DNA from: Arthrobacter horti
Lineage (GTDB): Bacteria > Actinomycetota > Actinomycetes > Actinomycetales > Micrococcaceae
DNA: 64,000 bases
Direction: 5' to 3'
Assembly (NCBI RefSeq): GCF_030731045.1
Contig: NZ_JAVALS010000001.1
Coordinates: forward strand, 560,532 to 624,531
Part shown: piece by piece, positions 29,229 through 38,013 of the stretch
How the letters are laid out: each line of letters begins with the position of its first letter
Numbering within the stretch: position 1 is the stretch's first letter
Program-made: the position numbers and the translations under genes
Notes under the pieces: model-generated
What the model was told of the DNA's origin: nothing
Database searches by the model: none
What the model saw: the letters and a program-made list of their open reading frames with translations, nothing else

Positions 29229-29984
29229 TTACTCGGCCTCGAGCTGAGCCTGGACCTCTTCGCTCAGGTCAGCATTGGTGTAGACGTTCTGGACGTCGTC
29301 CAGGTCTTCCAGGGCGTCCACGAGCTTGAGGAACTTCTTGGCGCCGTCGAGGTCGAGGTCCACCTTCATGGACGGCACGAACTCGGCCTCGTCGGTCTCA
29401 TACTCGATGCCCGCTTCCGCAAGCGCATCGCGGATGGCCTGCAGATCACCGGGCTCGGAGTGGATCTCCCAGTTCTCGCCCTCGTCCTTGACCTCATCGG
29501 CGCCGGCCTCGAGGACCGCCATCAGCAGATCGTCTTCGCTCAAGCCGTTCTTCGGCAGGCTCACTACGCCGCGGCGGGCGAACATGTAGGCCACGGAACC
29601 CGGGTCAGCCACGGAGCCGCCGTTGCGGGTGATCGCCAGGCGCACTTCGGAGGCCGCACGGTTCTTGTTGTCCGTGAGGCACTCGATCAGCAGCGCGGAG
29701 CCCTGAGGGCCGCGCGCCTCGTACATGATCTCGGTGTAGTCGACGACCTCACCGGTCAGACCGGCGCCACGCTTGATGGCGCGGTCGATGTTGTCATTCG
29801 GAACGGAGTTCTTCTTGGCCTTGGAGACGGCGAGGTCGAGTGCCGGGTTGCCGGAGAGATCCGGCCCTCCCATGCGGGACGCGACCTCGATGTTCTTGAT
29901 GAACTTCGCGAACGCTTTGGCGCGCCGACCGTCGATGACAGCCTTCTTGTGCTTGGTGGTAGCCCATTTGGAGTGGCCCGACAT
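29229..29984 (-). CDS. YebC/PmpR family DNA-binding or translation regulator
   Basis: The 251-residue protein begins [32 protein letters not shown], the YebC signature, and contains [24 protein letters not shown] and [10 protein letters not shown]. YebC proteins were described as transcription regulators (PmpR). More recent work links members of the family to relief of ribosome stalling at polyproline motifs. The location between pdxT and ruvC is classical. ATG start is two bases after the pdxT stop. Function here cannot be decided between these roles. Confidence 0.93.
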   Translation of the reverse strand: MSGHSKWATTKHKKAVIDGRRAKAFAKFIKNIEVASRMGGPDLSGNPALDLAVSKAKKNSVPNDNIDRAIKRGAGLTGEVVDYTEIMYEARGPQGSALLIECLTDNKNRAASEVRLAITRNGGSVADPGSVAYMFARRGVVSLPKNGLSEDDLLMAVLEAGADEVKDEGENWEIHSEPGDLQAIRDALAEAGIEYETDEAEFVPSMKVDLDLDGAKKFLKLVDALEDLDDVQNVYTNADLSEEVQAQLEAE

Positions 29985-29986
29985 GC

Positions 29987-30688
29987 CTACGCTTCTCCCT
30001 TGATCATCCGGATGAACAGTTCGTGAACGCGCAGCTCCCCCGTCACTTCCGGGTGGAAGGACGTGGCGAGAAGATTGCCCGAACGAACCGCAACAATTCT
30101 AGCCCGTGAATCCACCGTGGCGGCGGCAGGCATCTCGGCGGGCTCCAGCTGAGCGAGCACTTCGACGCCGTCGCCGATCGACTCCACCCAGGGCCCACGG
30201 ATGAAGACCGCGTGAACGGGGGCCACTCCGTCGCCGTCTCGCCCTGCGGAGAACTCCAGCCCGCCGAAGTCCAGATCCAGCTCGAAGGACTCGCGCTGAC
30301 GGCCGAAGGCGTTGCGCCGCACCGTCATGTCGATGCCGCCGAAGGTCTCCTGCGGGTGCCCGGAGAGATCGAGGGTGGGGTCCTGGATCCGGTCCGCCAG
30401 GAGGATCATGCCGGCGCAGGAACCATAGACGGGCATGCCCGCGGCGATGCGTTCACGGATGGGATCCGCCAGTTCGAAGGAACGGGCGAGTTTGTCGATC
30501 GCCGTGGACTCACCACCGGGGATGATCAGGCCGTCGACGGCGGCGAGCTCGGACGGGCGGCGCACGGCCACCGTCCGGGCGCCGAGCGTCTGGGCCGAGT
30601 GGAGGTGTTCACGGAAGTCGCCCTGAAGGGCGAGGACGCCGACGAGCGGGGAGTCCCCGGACGGCGCGGTACTGAGAGGATTCTGCAC
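29987..30688 (-). CDS. pdxT: Pyridoxal 5'-phosphate synthase glutaminase subunit PdxT
   Basis: PdxT hydrolyses glutamine and channels ammonia to PdxS for PLP synthesis. The 233-residue class I glutaminase has [29 protein letters not shown], the nucleophile Cys in [11 protein letters not shown], and the catalytic His-Glu in [10 protein letters not shown]. About 15 residues before GVLALQG are not conserved. The GTG at 30688 has no ribosome binding site; instead TACACT lies seven bases upstream, pointing to a leaderless mRNA. Its partner pdxS is about 5 kb away beyond asnB and dcp. The gene heads the pdxT-yebC-ruvC unit. Confidence 0.93.
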   Translation of the reverse strand: MQNPLSTAPSGDSPLVGVLALQGDFREHLHSAQTLGARTVAVRRPSELAAVDGLIIPGGESTAIDKLARSFELADPIRERIAAGMPVYGSCAGMILLADRIQDPTLDLSGHPQETFGGIDMTVRRNAFGRQRESFELDLDFGGLEFSAGRDGDGVAPVHAVFIRGPWVESIGDGVEVLAQLEPAEMPAAATVDSRARIVAVRSGNLLATSFHPEVTGELRVHELFIRMIKGEA

Positions 30689-30695
30689 GTATTCG

Positions 30696-30701
30696 AGTGT
30701 A
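30696..30701 (-). promoter_or_regulatory. -10 element for a leaderless pdxT transcript (TACACT)
   Basis: TACACT on the minus strand ends seven bases before the GTG of pdxT, so transcription would start at or next to the initiation codon. No Shine-Dalgarno sequence is visible. Confidence 0.5.
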
Positions 30702-30787
30702 AAACGGCGCCCAGGACGCGTCTGCCGTGTGACATCCGCGACTCCGGCGCGCTCCCCGCCCTCGCCGGGCGGGTGGTCCCCAGCCGG

Positions 30788-30793
30788 TAGCAT
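30788..30793 (+). promoter_or_regulatory. Possible -10 of asnB (TAGCAT)
   Basis: TAGCAT lies 37 bases before the asnB ATG, preceded by GG. It fits TANNNT; a start around 30800 would give a leader of about 30 bases containing the AAAGGTG ribosome binding site. Confidence 0.35.
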
Positions 30794-30830
30794 GGGCGGG
30801 GACCTGTTATCGATCGAAAAGGTGCGCAGT

Positions 30831-33509
30831 ATGTGCGGAATCGCCGGTTACCACGGCTTTGGGGAGAACGCGGCGATGCTCAAGGCCATGAGCGCCTGCA
30901 TCGTCCATCGGGGCCCCGACGGCGAGGGCTACTTCACCGAGGCGAACGTGGGACTCGCGCACCGGCGGCTGTCGATCATCGACGTGGCGCACGGCCAGGA
31001 GCCGATGATCAGCGCCGACGGGGACACCGTTCTGGTCTACAACGGCGAGGTGTACAACTACCTTGAGCTCCGCGCCGAGCTCGAGGAGCTGGGCCGCGTC
31101 TTCCGCACGCAGTCGGACACCGAAGTGGTGCTCCAGGCGTATGAGCAGTGGGGCACGGAGGCGTTCGACCGTTTCAACGGCATGTTCGGCTTCGCCATCC
31201 TGGACAAGAAGCGGAACGTCACCGTCCTGGCGCGCGACCACTTCGGCATCAAGCCGCTTTACTGGGCCAATGTGGGCACGGACGCGGCCCCGAAGGTGCT
31301 CTTCGCCTCGGAGATCAAGCCGATCCTGGCCACCGGTGAGCTGAAGGCCGCTCCGAATGAGCGCATCCTCTACCGGTACCTGCAGTACCGGATCCACGAT
31401 GACAGCGCCGAGACGTTCTTCGCCGGCGTGAACAAGCTGATGCCGGGCGAGATGATGACCATCGACAACGCCACGGGCCGGTTCGCGATCGAGGCGTTCA
31501 CCCGGCTGCGCCAGGAGCTTGAGGAACTGTCCACGCAGAACCGCCCCTACACCCCGGAGGTCACCGAGGAGTACCGGCAGCGCTTCACGGAGGCCGTCCG
31601 CATGCGCCTGAAGTCCGAGGTCCCGGTGGGCTCCGCCCTCTCCGGCGGCCTGGACTCCTCCGCCGTGGTGGTCACCATCAACAAGCTCATGCAGGAGCAG
31701 GCCGAGGCGGTCGATTCGATCGGCGCCAAGCAGAACACCTTCAGTGCCGTGTTCCCCAACTCCATCAATGATGAGGAGCACTACGCGGACGCCGCGATCG
31801 CCAAGTGCAGCGGGAACATCCAGGCCCATAAGATCCTGCCGACTCCGGAAGGCTTCAACGAGGATCTGGACGACTTCGTCCGTACCATGGAGGAGCCGAT
31901 CATCTCCTCCGGCCCGTACGCGCAGTACTGCGTGATGAAGGAGGCCAGCAAGCACGTCACGGTGCTCCTGGACGGCCAGGGCGCGGACGAGATGATGGCC
32001 GGGTACATCCCGTACTACTTCGCGTACCTGCGCCAGCTGAAGAAGGCGGGCGACTACCGCAAGCTGTTCCAGGAGGCCGGCCAGTCCCTGGACATCTTCT
32101 ATCGGCTGGGCCGCTTCCGCCTGAAGTCCAAGCTCACCGCCAAGAAGAGCGTGAGCATGGGCCAGCTGCTGAACAAGGAGTTCACCTCCGGCCACCGCGG
32201 TGAGAAGTTCACCAACGTCCCGGACAACATGAAGCTGCGTCTGATCGACGATCTCTTCCACAAGTCCCTGCCATCGCTGCTGCGCTACGAGGACAAGAAC
32301 ACGATGCGCTTCTCCCTGGAGGGCCGCGTGCCGTTCCTGGACAAGGAAGTGGTGAAGTTCCTCTTCAGCCTCTCCGACGAGGCCATCATCAAGGGCGGCT
32401 GGAACAAGCGCATCCTGCGGGACGCCACCCGCGGCCTGCTGCCGGAGAAGATCAGCAACCGCCGCAACAAGATCGGTTTCACCACCCCGGAGGCGGAGTG
32501 GTTCAAGCTGATGAACGAGCGGATCTACAAGATCTTCATGTCCAACTCGTTCTACAACCGCCCGTACTGGAACCGCGAGGCCGTGTTGACCGCGTTCGAG
32601 GAGTACCTCAACGACAAGAACGACGCCGACACGATGATCTTCTGGCGTCTGATGAACGTGGAGCTGTGGTTCCGTGAGTTCATCGACCAGCCCGAGACCC
32701 CGGCGGACGTGAAGCTGAACAAGAGCGACTACGAGCCGAACCCGGGCAAGGAGCTCGCCATCGAGTCCGCCGGCTCCTCCTTCCTGCGCTTCCCGCTGCA
32801 GACCGAGGTGTTCGCCAAGGACACCGAGCTGGCGCCGGCCGTGGCGCAGTACCCGCAGCGCTTCTTCGACGGGCTCGACTCGGCCCCGGCCGAGGTCCGC
32901 GACGCCGTGACGGAGGCCCGCACCGACGGCCGCAAGTGGTACCTGCTGGTGAGCGAGAAGATCGTGGCCATCACCCAGGGACGCTCCTTCCCGGTGTGGG
33001 AGATCAAGGTCTCCCCCGCGGCCCGCGTGCTGAGCAAGTTCGTCACCCGTACCCCCGCCGGCATCGGCCTGGGCAGCCCCTGGTCCATGCAGATCGCCAT
33101 CAACGAGGTGGGCCTGCCCCTCATCGCGAAGGCGGCTGCGGCGTCCGTGGCGGGCAAGTTCCAGGGCAAGAGCGGCGTCTTCTATGACGTGGTGGGCAAC
33201 AACATCAACGCCATCGACGGCGCCACTCCGTACAGCCTGGGAGCGGCGAGCAACTCCGTGAAGCTGGCCCCTAAGGACCCCGAGGGTGTGGCGCGCAGCC
33301 TGAGCGCCGCCCTGCGGGCCGCCCTGCCGGCCAATGCCGTGGAGAACTTCGGCGGTGTGGCCATCATGGACGCGAACGACCTCGGCGTCGTGGTCATGGG
33401 CCACGACACCGTGCTGCCCACCGAGACCATTGCGGGCATGTTCAAGGACAACCCGCAGGGTCAGGGCGCCCAGGCGACTCCCATGTCCCTCGTGGTGACC
33501 GGGGCCTGA
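30831..33509 (+). CDS. asnB: Asparagine synthetase (glutamine-hydrolysing) fused to a CofE-like domain
   Basis: The 892-residue protein is far longer than usual AsnB (about 510-660). Residues 1-620 are a complete AsnB. Cys2 is the nucleophile (MCGIAGYHG), with [25 protein letters not shown], the PP-loop SGGLDSS at 271-277, and the EGRVPFLD motif. After a charged linker (about 624-650), residues 651-885 resemble F420-0:gamma-glutamyl ligase family (CofE/FbiB-like) proteins: [37 protein letters not shown] (789-797), [14 protein letters not shown] and [15 protein letters not shown] 30831 is fixed by the mandatory Cys2; AAAGGTG lies upstream. The AsnB part should amidate aspartate; the role of the C-terminal domain is unknown. 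No other F420 gene is nearby. Confidence 0.88.
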   Translation: MCGIAGYHGFGENAAMLKAMSACIVHRGPDGEGYFTEANVGLAHRRLSIIDVAHGQEPMISADGDTVLVYNGEVYNYLELRAELEELGRVFRTQSDTEVVLQAYEQWGTEAFDRFNGMFGFAILDKKRNVTVLARDHFGIKPLYWANVGTDAAPKVLFASEIKPILATGELKAAPNERILYRYLQYRIHDDSAETFFAGVNKLMPGEMMTIDNATGRFAIEAFTRLRQELEELSTQNRPYTPEVTEEYRQRFTEAVRMRLKSEVPVGSALSGGLDSSAVVVTINKLMQEQAEAVDSIGAKQNTFSAVFPNSINDEEHYADAAIAKCSGNIQAHKILPTPEGFNEDLDDFVRTMEEPIISSGPYAQYCVMKEASKHVTVLLDGQGADEMMAGYIPYYFAYLRQLKKAGDYRKLFQEAGQSLDIFYRLGRFRLKSKLTAKKSVSMGQLLNKEFTSGHRGEKFTNVPDNMKLRLIDDLFHKSLPSLLRYEDKNTMRFSLEGRVPFLDKEVVKFLFSLSDEAIIKGGWNKRILRDATRGLLPEKISNRRNKIGFTTPEAEWFKLMNERIYKIFMSNSFYNRPYWNREAVLTAFEEYLNDKNDADTMIFWRLMNVELWFREFIDQPETPADVKLNKSDYEPNPGKELAIESAGSSFLRFPLQTEVFAKDTELAPAVAQYPQRFFDGLDSAPAEVRDAVTEARTDGRKWYLLVSEKIVAITQGRSFPVWEIKVSPAARVLSKFVTRTPAGIGLGSPWSMQIAINEVGLPLIAKAAAASVAGKFQGKSGVFYDVVGNNINAIDGATPYSLGAASNSVKLAPKDPEGVARSLSAALRAALPANAVENFGGVAIMDANDLGVVVMGHDTVLPTETIAGMFKDNPQGQGAQATPMSLVVTGA

Positions 33510-33530
33510 CGCCCCACGGAACCCTGGTCC

Positions 33531-33567
33531 GCGAAGGCCCCGCCGGTTGATCCGGCGGGGCCTTCGC
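33531..33567 (+). terminator. Terminator after asnB
   Basis: A 16-base-pair perfect stem (GCGAAGGCCCCGCCGG and its complement) with loop TTGAT begins 22 bases after the asnB stop. A short GTTCT follows. Confidence 0.85.
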
Positions 33568-33592
33568 GTTCTGGGTCATTCACCCCCCGGCG

Positions 33593-33598
33593 TATTGT
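33593..33598 (+). promoter_or_regulatory. Possible -10 of dcp (TATTGT)
   Basis: TATTGT lies 32 bases before the ATG, between the asnB terminator and a GAAAGG ribosome binding site. Confidence 0.35.
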
Positions 33599-33630
33599 GA
33601 CCTGGGTCTCCTGTGTGAAAGGGTCATTTC

Positions 33631-35643
33631 ATGACGAATCCGCTCCTGTCCCCCAGCACGCTCCCCTACGGACTGACTCCCTTCGCCGAGCTCACACCCC
33701 GGCACTACCGCGAAGCCGTGCTGCAAGGACTTCAGGAGCAGCGCGCGGAGCTTGAAGCGATCGTGGAGGATCCGGCCGGTGCCACCTTCGCGAACACGGT
33801 CCTGGCTCTCGAGGCGTCCGGCCGGCTGCTGGACAGGGCCCTCCGTGCCCTGGACACGGTGGCCGGGGCGGACGGCTCACCTGAACTCGACGCCGTGGAA
33901 ACAGAGGTCACCCCACTGCTGGCCGCCCACCGTGACGGTATCTACCTCAACGACGGCCTGTACCGGCGTTTCGCGGCCGTCGACGCAGGGTCATTGGCCG
34001 GGGAGGACCTCCGGTTGCTCGAGGAGTACCTGCGGGAGTTCCGGCTGGCGGGCATCGACCTGGGCGCCGGGGCCCAGGAACGCTTGAAGGCCGTCAACAC
34101 CCGGCTCTCCGCGCTCGGCACCGAATTCGCTCAGAAGGCAAAGGAGGCGGTCAACGCCGGGGCCCTGGTGGTGGACACGGAGGAGGAGCTCCGTGGGCTC
34201 GACGCCGACGCGATCCGGTCAGCCGCCCAGTCCGCCACCGATGCCGGGCACGAGGGCAAGTACCTGATCCCGTTGATCCAGCCGAGCAGCCAGCCTGCTC
34301 TGTCCGTCCTCGAAAAACCGCGGACACGAGCCGCCCTGCTGCGCAACTCCCTGGCACGCGGAACTCAGGACGACACGCTGGACGTGAGGGCGAACATCCT
34401 GGAGCAGGTGGCCCTAAGGGCGGAAAAGGCCGAGCTCCTGGGCTTCGAGAACTACGCCGAGCTGGCCGTGCAGGACCAGACCGCTCCCGGCCTGCGGCCG
34501 GTGCTGGAGATGCTGCGCCGGATGGCGCCGTCCGCACGCGCGAACGCCGGTGCCGAGGCCGCCTACCTGGCCGTCTCAGCCGGCGGGCCGATCACCGCAG
34601 CGGACTGGCAGTTCCACTCGGACCGGGTCCGCGCCGAACGCTTCCAGGTGGATGAGCAGGAGCTCCGGGCGTACTTCGAACTGAACACAGTGATCGAGCA
34701 CGGCATCTTCGCCGCGGCCGGCCGGCTGTTCGGGCTCCGCTTCACCGAGCGCTTCGACCTGCCCGCCTACCACCCGGATGTCCGGGCCTGGGAGGTGTTC
34801 GAGGAGGACGGCAGCCCCCTGGGCCTCTTCCTAGGTGACTACTTCACCCGCCCGTCCAAGCGGGGTGGGGCGTGGATGAACTCGCTCGTGGAACAGTCCA
34901 CCTTCGCCGGCACGCATCCGGTGGTGTTCAATACGCTCAATGTGGCCCGGCCGGCCGAGGGCGAACCCGCTCTGCTGACCCTCGATGAGCTCCGGACCGT
35001 GTTCCACGAGTTCGGGCACGCCCTGCACGGCCTGCTCTCCCGGGTGAAGTACCCCAAGCTCTCCGGCGCCAATGTGCCGCGCGACTTCGTGGAGTACCCG
35101 TCCCAGGTCAACGAGATGTGGATGTTCGACCCGGAGATCCTGGCGGGCTACGCACGGCACCACGAGACCGGCGAACCGCTGGACCCCGCCGTACTCGGGC
35201 GGCTGGAGGACGCCGCGCTCTGGGGACAGGGGTTCGGGACCATGGAGTACCTGGGAGCCGCTCTATTGGACCTGGCCTGGCACTCCTTCGGGGCCGACTC
35301 GGTTCCGGCGGACGTGGAGGCGTTCGAGCAGTCCTCCCTCGAAGCGGCCGGGCTGGCCTGGGAACTGGTGCCGCCGCGGTACCGTTCGGGTTACTTTCAG
35401 CACATCTTCGCGGGCGGCTGGTATGCCGCGGGCTACTATTCCTACATCTGGAGCGAGGTGCTGGACGCGGACACGGTCGAGTGGTTCCGCGAGAACGGCG
35501 GCCTGAGCCGGGACAACGGAGAACACTTCCGCGCCGAGCTGCTCAGCCGTGGCAACAGCCGCGACCCGCTGACAAGCTTCCGCGCCTTCCGCGGCCGGGA
35601 CGCCGACGTCGCGCCCCTCCTGAAACGCCGCGGCCTCGCCTGA
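33631..35643 (+). CDS. dcp: M3 family metallopeptidase, peptidyl-dipeptidase Dcp type
   Basis: The 670-residue cytosolic zinc peptidase has the active site FHEFGHALHG (HEFGH) followed by the downstream Glu in the segment RDFVEYPSQVNEMW. The latter is the Dcp-type signature, distinct from the OpdA/PrlC form. Other conserved blocks are NPLLSPSTLPYGLTPFAEL at the start and FQHIFAGGWYAAGYYSYIWSEVLD near the end. Dcp removes C-terminal dipeptides from peptides. It has no signal peptide. ATG with GAAAGG. It sits downstream of asnB behind a terminator, probably as its own unit, and converges on pdxS. OpdA remains a less likely alternative. Confidence 0.92.
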   Translation: MTNPLLSPSTLPYGLTPFAELTPRHYREAVLQGLQEQRAELEAIVEDPAGATFANTVLALEASGRLLDRALRALDTVAGADGSPELDAVETEVTPLLAAHRDGIYLNDGLYRRFAAVDAGSLAGEDLRLLEEYLREFRLAGIDLGAGAQERLKAVNTRLSALGTEFAQKAKEAVNAGALVVDTEEELRGLDADAIRSAAQSATDAGHEGKYLIPLIQPSSQPALSVLEKPRTRAALLRNSLARGTQDDTLDVRANILEQVALRAEKAELLGFENYAELAVQDQTAPGLRPVLEMLRRMAPSARANAGAEAAYLAVSAGGPITAADWQFHSDRVRAERFQVDEQELRAYFELNTVIEHGIFAAAGRLFGLRFTERFDLPAYHPDVRAWEVFEEDGSPLGLFLGDYFTRPSKRGGAWMNSLVEQSTFAGTHPVVFNTLNVARPAEGEPALLTLDELRTVFHEFGHALHGLLSRVKYPKLSGANVPRDFVEYPSQVNEMWMFDPEILAGYARHHETGEPLDPAVLGRLEDAALWGQGFGTMEYLGAALLDLAWHSFGADSVPADVEAFEQSSLEAAGLAWELVPPRYRSGYFQHIFAGGWYAAGYYSYIWSEVLDADTVEWFRENGGLSRDNGEHFRAELLSRGNSRDPLTSFRAFRGRDADVAPLLKRRGLA

Positions 35644-35656
35644 GAGACTCCCGGGA

Positions 35657-35704
35657 ACGACGGCGGCCGGTCACCTTCACGTGAAGGTGACCGGCCGCCG
35701 TCGT
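35657..35704. terminator. 48-base perfect palindrome, bidirectional terminator between dcp and pdxS
   Basis: The two arms of 24 bases are perfectly complementary with no spacer, centred between 35680 and 35681. The outer arm starts ACGACGGCGG. It is placed 13 bases after dcp and 16 bases after the pdxS stop on the other strand, so it can serve both. There is no U tract on either side. Confidence 0.85.
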
Positions 35705-35720
35705 ACTTCAGCGCTGAGGC

Positions 35721-36650
35721 TTACCAGCCGCGCTCGGCGAACTGGATGGAGCGGGCGGGCTCGTCCACGTTGATGCCCACCATGGCCTCGCCCAGACCGC
35801 GGGAGACCTTGGCGATGACGTCGGCGTCGTCGAAGAAGGTGGTGGCCTTCACGACGGCGGCGGCACGCTGGGCCGGGTTGCCGGACTTGAAGATGCCGGA
35901 ACCGACGAACACGCCGTCGGCGCCGAGCTGCATCATCATGGCGGCGTCGGCCGGGGTGGCGATGCCACCGGCGGTGAAGAGGACCACGGGCAGCTTGCCG
36001 GTGGCCGCGACCTCCTTGACCAGCTCGTACGGGGCCTGCAGCTCCTTGGCGGCCACGTACAGCTCGTCCTCGGGCAGGGCGGAGAGCTTGGCGATCTCGG
36101 AACGGATCTTGCGCATGTGACCCGTGGCGTTGGAGACGTCGCCGGTGCCGGCCTCGCCCTTGGAACGGATCATGGCCGCACCCTCGTTGATGCGGCGCAG
36201 GGCCTCACCGAGGTTGGTGGCACCGCAGACGAAGGGGACGTCGAAGGCCCACTTGTCGATGTGGTTGACGTAGTCGGCCGGGGTCAGGACCTCGGACTCG
36301 TCGATGTAGTCGACGCCGAGGGACTGCAGGACCTGGGCCTCGACGAAGTGGCCGATACGGGCCTTGGCCATCACCGGGATGGAGACGGCCTCGATGATGG
36401 CCTCGATCATGTCCGGGTCGGACATGCGGGACACGCCGCCCTGCGCGCGGATGTCCGCGGGAACGCGCTCGAGGGCCATGACGGCCACGGCACCGGCGTC
36501 CTCGGCGATGCGAGCCTGCTCGACGTTCACGACGTCCATGATGACGCCGCCCTTGAGCATGTCCGCCATGCCCCGCTTGACGCGGCTGCTGCCGGTGACG
36601 ACGGCGGCGGTGCCGTTGGTGTTCTCGCCGTTCAGTTCAGCTGTAGACAC
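35721..36650 (-). CDS. pdxS: Pyridoxal 5'-phosphate synthase lyase subunit PdxS
   Basis: PdxS condenses ribose-5-phosphate, glyceraldehyde-3-phosphate and ammonia (from PdxT) to PLP. The 309-residue TIM barrel contains [43 protein letters not shown]. It also has the active-site lysine in [14 protein letters not shown] and [16 protein letters not shown] with the second lysine. The GTG at 36650 follows AGGGG; upstream extension is unconserved. The first ~20 residues are Asn/Thr/Gly-rich and variable. The substrates are made by Tkt/Tal and TpiA encoded in the same window. pdxT is split off across asnB and dcp. Confidence 0.96.
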   Translation of the reverse strand: MSTAELNGENTNGTAAVVTGSSRVKRGMADMLKGGVIMDVVNVEQARIAEDAGAVAVMALERVPADIRAQGGVSRMSDPDMIEAIIEAVSIPVMAKARIGHFVEAQVLQSLGVDYIDESEVLTPADYVNHIDKWAFDVPFVCGATNLGEALRRINEGAAMIRSKGEAGTGDVSNATGHMRKIRSEIAKLSALPEDELYVAAKELQAPYELVKEVAATGKLPVVLFTAGGIATPADAAMMMQLGADGVFVGSGIFKSGNPAQRAAAVVKATTFFDDADVIAKVSRGLGEAMVGINVDEPARSIQFAERGW

Positions 36651-36748
36651 AAAAACCCCTATGGGTATCAGAGAAGACGTACGCCACGGGACACGCGGTG
36701 AACCCCACACGTGTCCCCCGACGGGTGGCTGGTGACCACTTGTCATAA

Positions 36749-36754
36749 AGTCTA
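36749..36754 (-). promoter_or_regulatory. Probable -10 of pdxS (TAGACT)
   Basis: TAGACT on the minus strand lies in the 132-base gap between the pgsA-type gene and pdxS, about 98 bases before the pdxS GTG. Confidence 0.45.
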
Positions 36755-36782
36755 GTCTTCCCGGTGGGGTGCCGGTGCCGCG

Positions 36783-37397
36783 TTACTTCGCGTTCAGGGA
36801 CGCCTGACGGTGGACGGTTCCGATCCTCTGAGCGATGGTCACCAGCGATGCCAGCGCCAGAAGCACCAGGGTGACCAGAAGGTACACCTCGGGAAGGCCC
36901 AGCCCTGTCAGGCCGGTCAGCAGCAGGAGCGCCAGAATCCGTTCGGCGCGTTCGGCGATGCCCACATTGCAGGAGAAGCCCAGGGACTCCGCCTTGGCAC
37001 GGGCATAGGACACCACGGAGCCGAGCACCAGGCAAGTCAGGGACGCGGCACCGATGTACGGGTTTCCGCCGCCGGTGAAGAACCAGAAGGCCACGCTCCC
37101 GAACAGCACCCCGTCTGCGAAGCGGTCGAGCGTCGCGTCCAGGAACCCTCCCCACGAACCACTCCGGCCCGAGAGCCGCGCCATGATGCCGTCCACCACG
37201 TCGGAGAAGATGAAGAGCGTGACCGCCACGGTGCCCCAGAAGAGCTGCCCCATCGGGTACAGCACCGCGGCGGAGACGACGGCCCCGAGCGTCCCGAAGA
37301 CCGTGACGGCGTCGGGAGTCACCCCTGCCTTGAGCAGCACCTTGGCGACCGGCGTGAAGAGGCGCGTGAACAGAGCGCGTGCACGGCGATTGAGCAT
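36783..37397 (-). CDS. pgsA: CDP-alcohol phosphatidyltransferase, probable phosphatidylinositol-phosphate synthase
   Basis: Membrane enzyme transferring a phosphatidyl group from CDP-diacylglycerol to an alcohol phosphate. The 204-residue protein has about six helices and the full CDP-alcohol motif D-x2-DG-x2-AR-x8-G-x3-D-x3-D (in DVVDGIMARLSGRSG and the following GGFLDATLD). The N-terminal MLNRRARALFTRLFTPVAKVLLKAGVTPD fits the actinobacterial PI-phosphate synthase. The operon thrS-HIT-pgsA matches the mycobacterial order, which supports inositol phosphate as acceptor rather than glycerol phosphate. Start chosen by family length. The acyltransferase and mannosyltransferase genes (patA, pimA) that follow it in mycobacteria are absent here. 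Confidence 0.85.
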   Translation of the reverse strand: MLNRRARALFTRLFTPVAKVLLKAGVTPDAVTVFGTLGAVVSAAVLYPMGQLFWGTVAVTLFIFSDVVDGIMARLSGRSGSWGGFLDATLDRFADGVLFGSVAFWFFTGGGNPYIGAASLTCLVLGSVVSYARAKAESLGFSCNVGIAERAERILALLLLTGLTGLGLPEVYLLVTLVLLALASLVTIAQRIGTVHRQASLNAK

Positions 37398-37401
37398 GGG
37401 C

Positions 37402-38013
37402 TCAGCCGACCTCCACCGTGCCGGAGCCGCCCTGAGGCCACGCCGCGGCCAGGAGCTCACGTGTCTCCCCCAGCGTCTGCGTGATGGCCTTGGTCTGGGC
37501 GATGACCGGCAGGAAGTTCCCGTCCCCACCCCAGCGGGGCACCACGTGCTGGTGGAGGTGCGCCGCGATCCCGGCCCCTCCCACCTTGCCCTGGTTCATC
37601 CCGATGTTGAACCCGCCGGGGTTAGACACCTTCTGGATGACCTCCATGGCGGTCTGGGTCAGCGCCGAGAACTCGGCCGTCTCCTCCACCGTCAGCTCCG
37701 TGTAATAGGAGACATGGCGGTAGGGGTTGATCAGGACGTGGCCCGGATTGTACGGGTACAAGTTCAGCACCACATAGCAGAGCCGGCCCCGGTGCACGAT
37801 CAGGGATTCCTCGTCGCCGCGGGACGGCCCCACGCAGAACGGGCAGGCATCCGGGTGGTCGAGCTGGCCCGCCCCGCCCTTGACGTACGCCATGCGATGA
37901 GGAGTCCACAGGCGTTGGAAGGCATCCGGCACTCCGGCGAGCTGGAAGTCATCCGTCACGCTCGCATCCCTCCCGTGCCCGGCGGCCTGTCCAACGCCCG
38001 TGGATTCCGTCAT
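37402..38013 (-). CDS. HIT family hydrolase/phosphorylase, Ap4A phosphorylase-like
   Basis: The 203-residue protein has the histidine triad HLHQHVV (His152, 154, 156) and a CPFC pair (57-60). It also has GHVLINPYRHVSYYTEL and FNIGMNQGKVGGAGIAA. Actinobacterial HIT proteins encoded between thrS and the PI-phosphate synthase (Rv2613c type) are diadenosine tetraphosphate phosphorylases, so this role is likely; it is an inference from synteny and motif. The ATG overlaps the thrS stop by one base (TAATG). Ap4A is itself a by-product of aminoacyl-tRNA synthetases, which suits the coupling with thrS. Confidence 0.88.
   Translation of the reverse strand: MTESTGVGQAAGHGRDASVTDDFQLAGVPDAFQRLWTPHRMAYVKGGAGQLDHPDACPFCVGPSRGDEESLIVHRGRLCYVVLNLYPYNPGHVLINPYRHVSYYTELTVEETAEFSALTQTAMEVIQKVSNPGGFNIGMNQGKVGGAGIAAHLHQHVVPRWGGDGNFLPVIAQTKAITQTLGETRELLAAAWPQGGSGTVEVG

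Noticed and set aside
30807-33404. Long minus-strand open frame opposite asnB
   Set aside because: The plus strand encodes a conserved enzyme; the antisense translation shows no family motif and typical shadow composition.
30831-33509. Two separate genes (asnB and a cofE-like gene) instead of a fusion
   Set aside because: The frame is continuous across the junction, with no in-frame stop and no internal ribosome binding site plus start near residues 620-660; the linker reads as normal protein.
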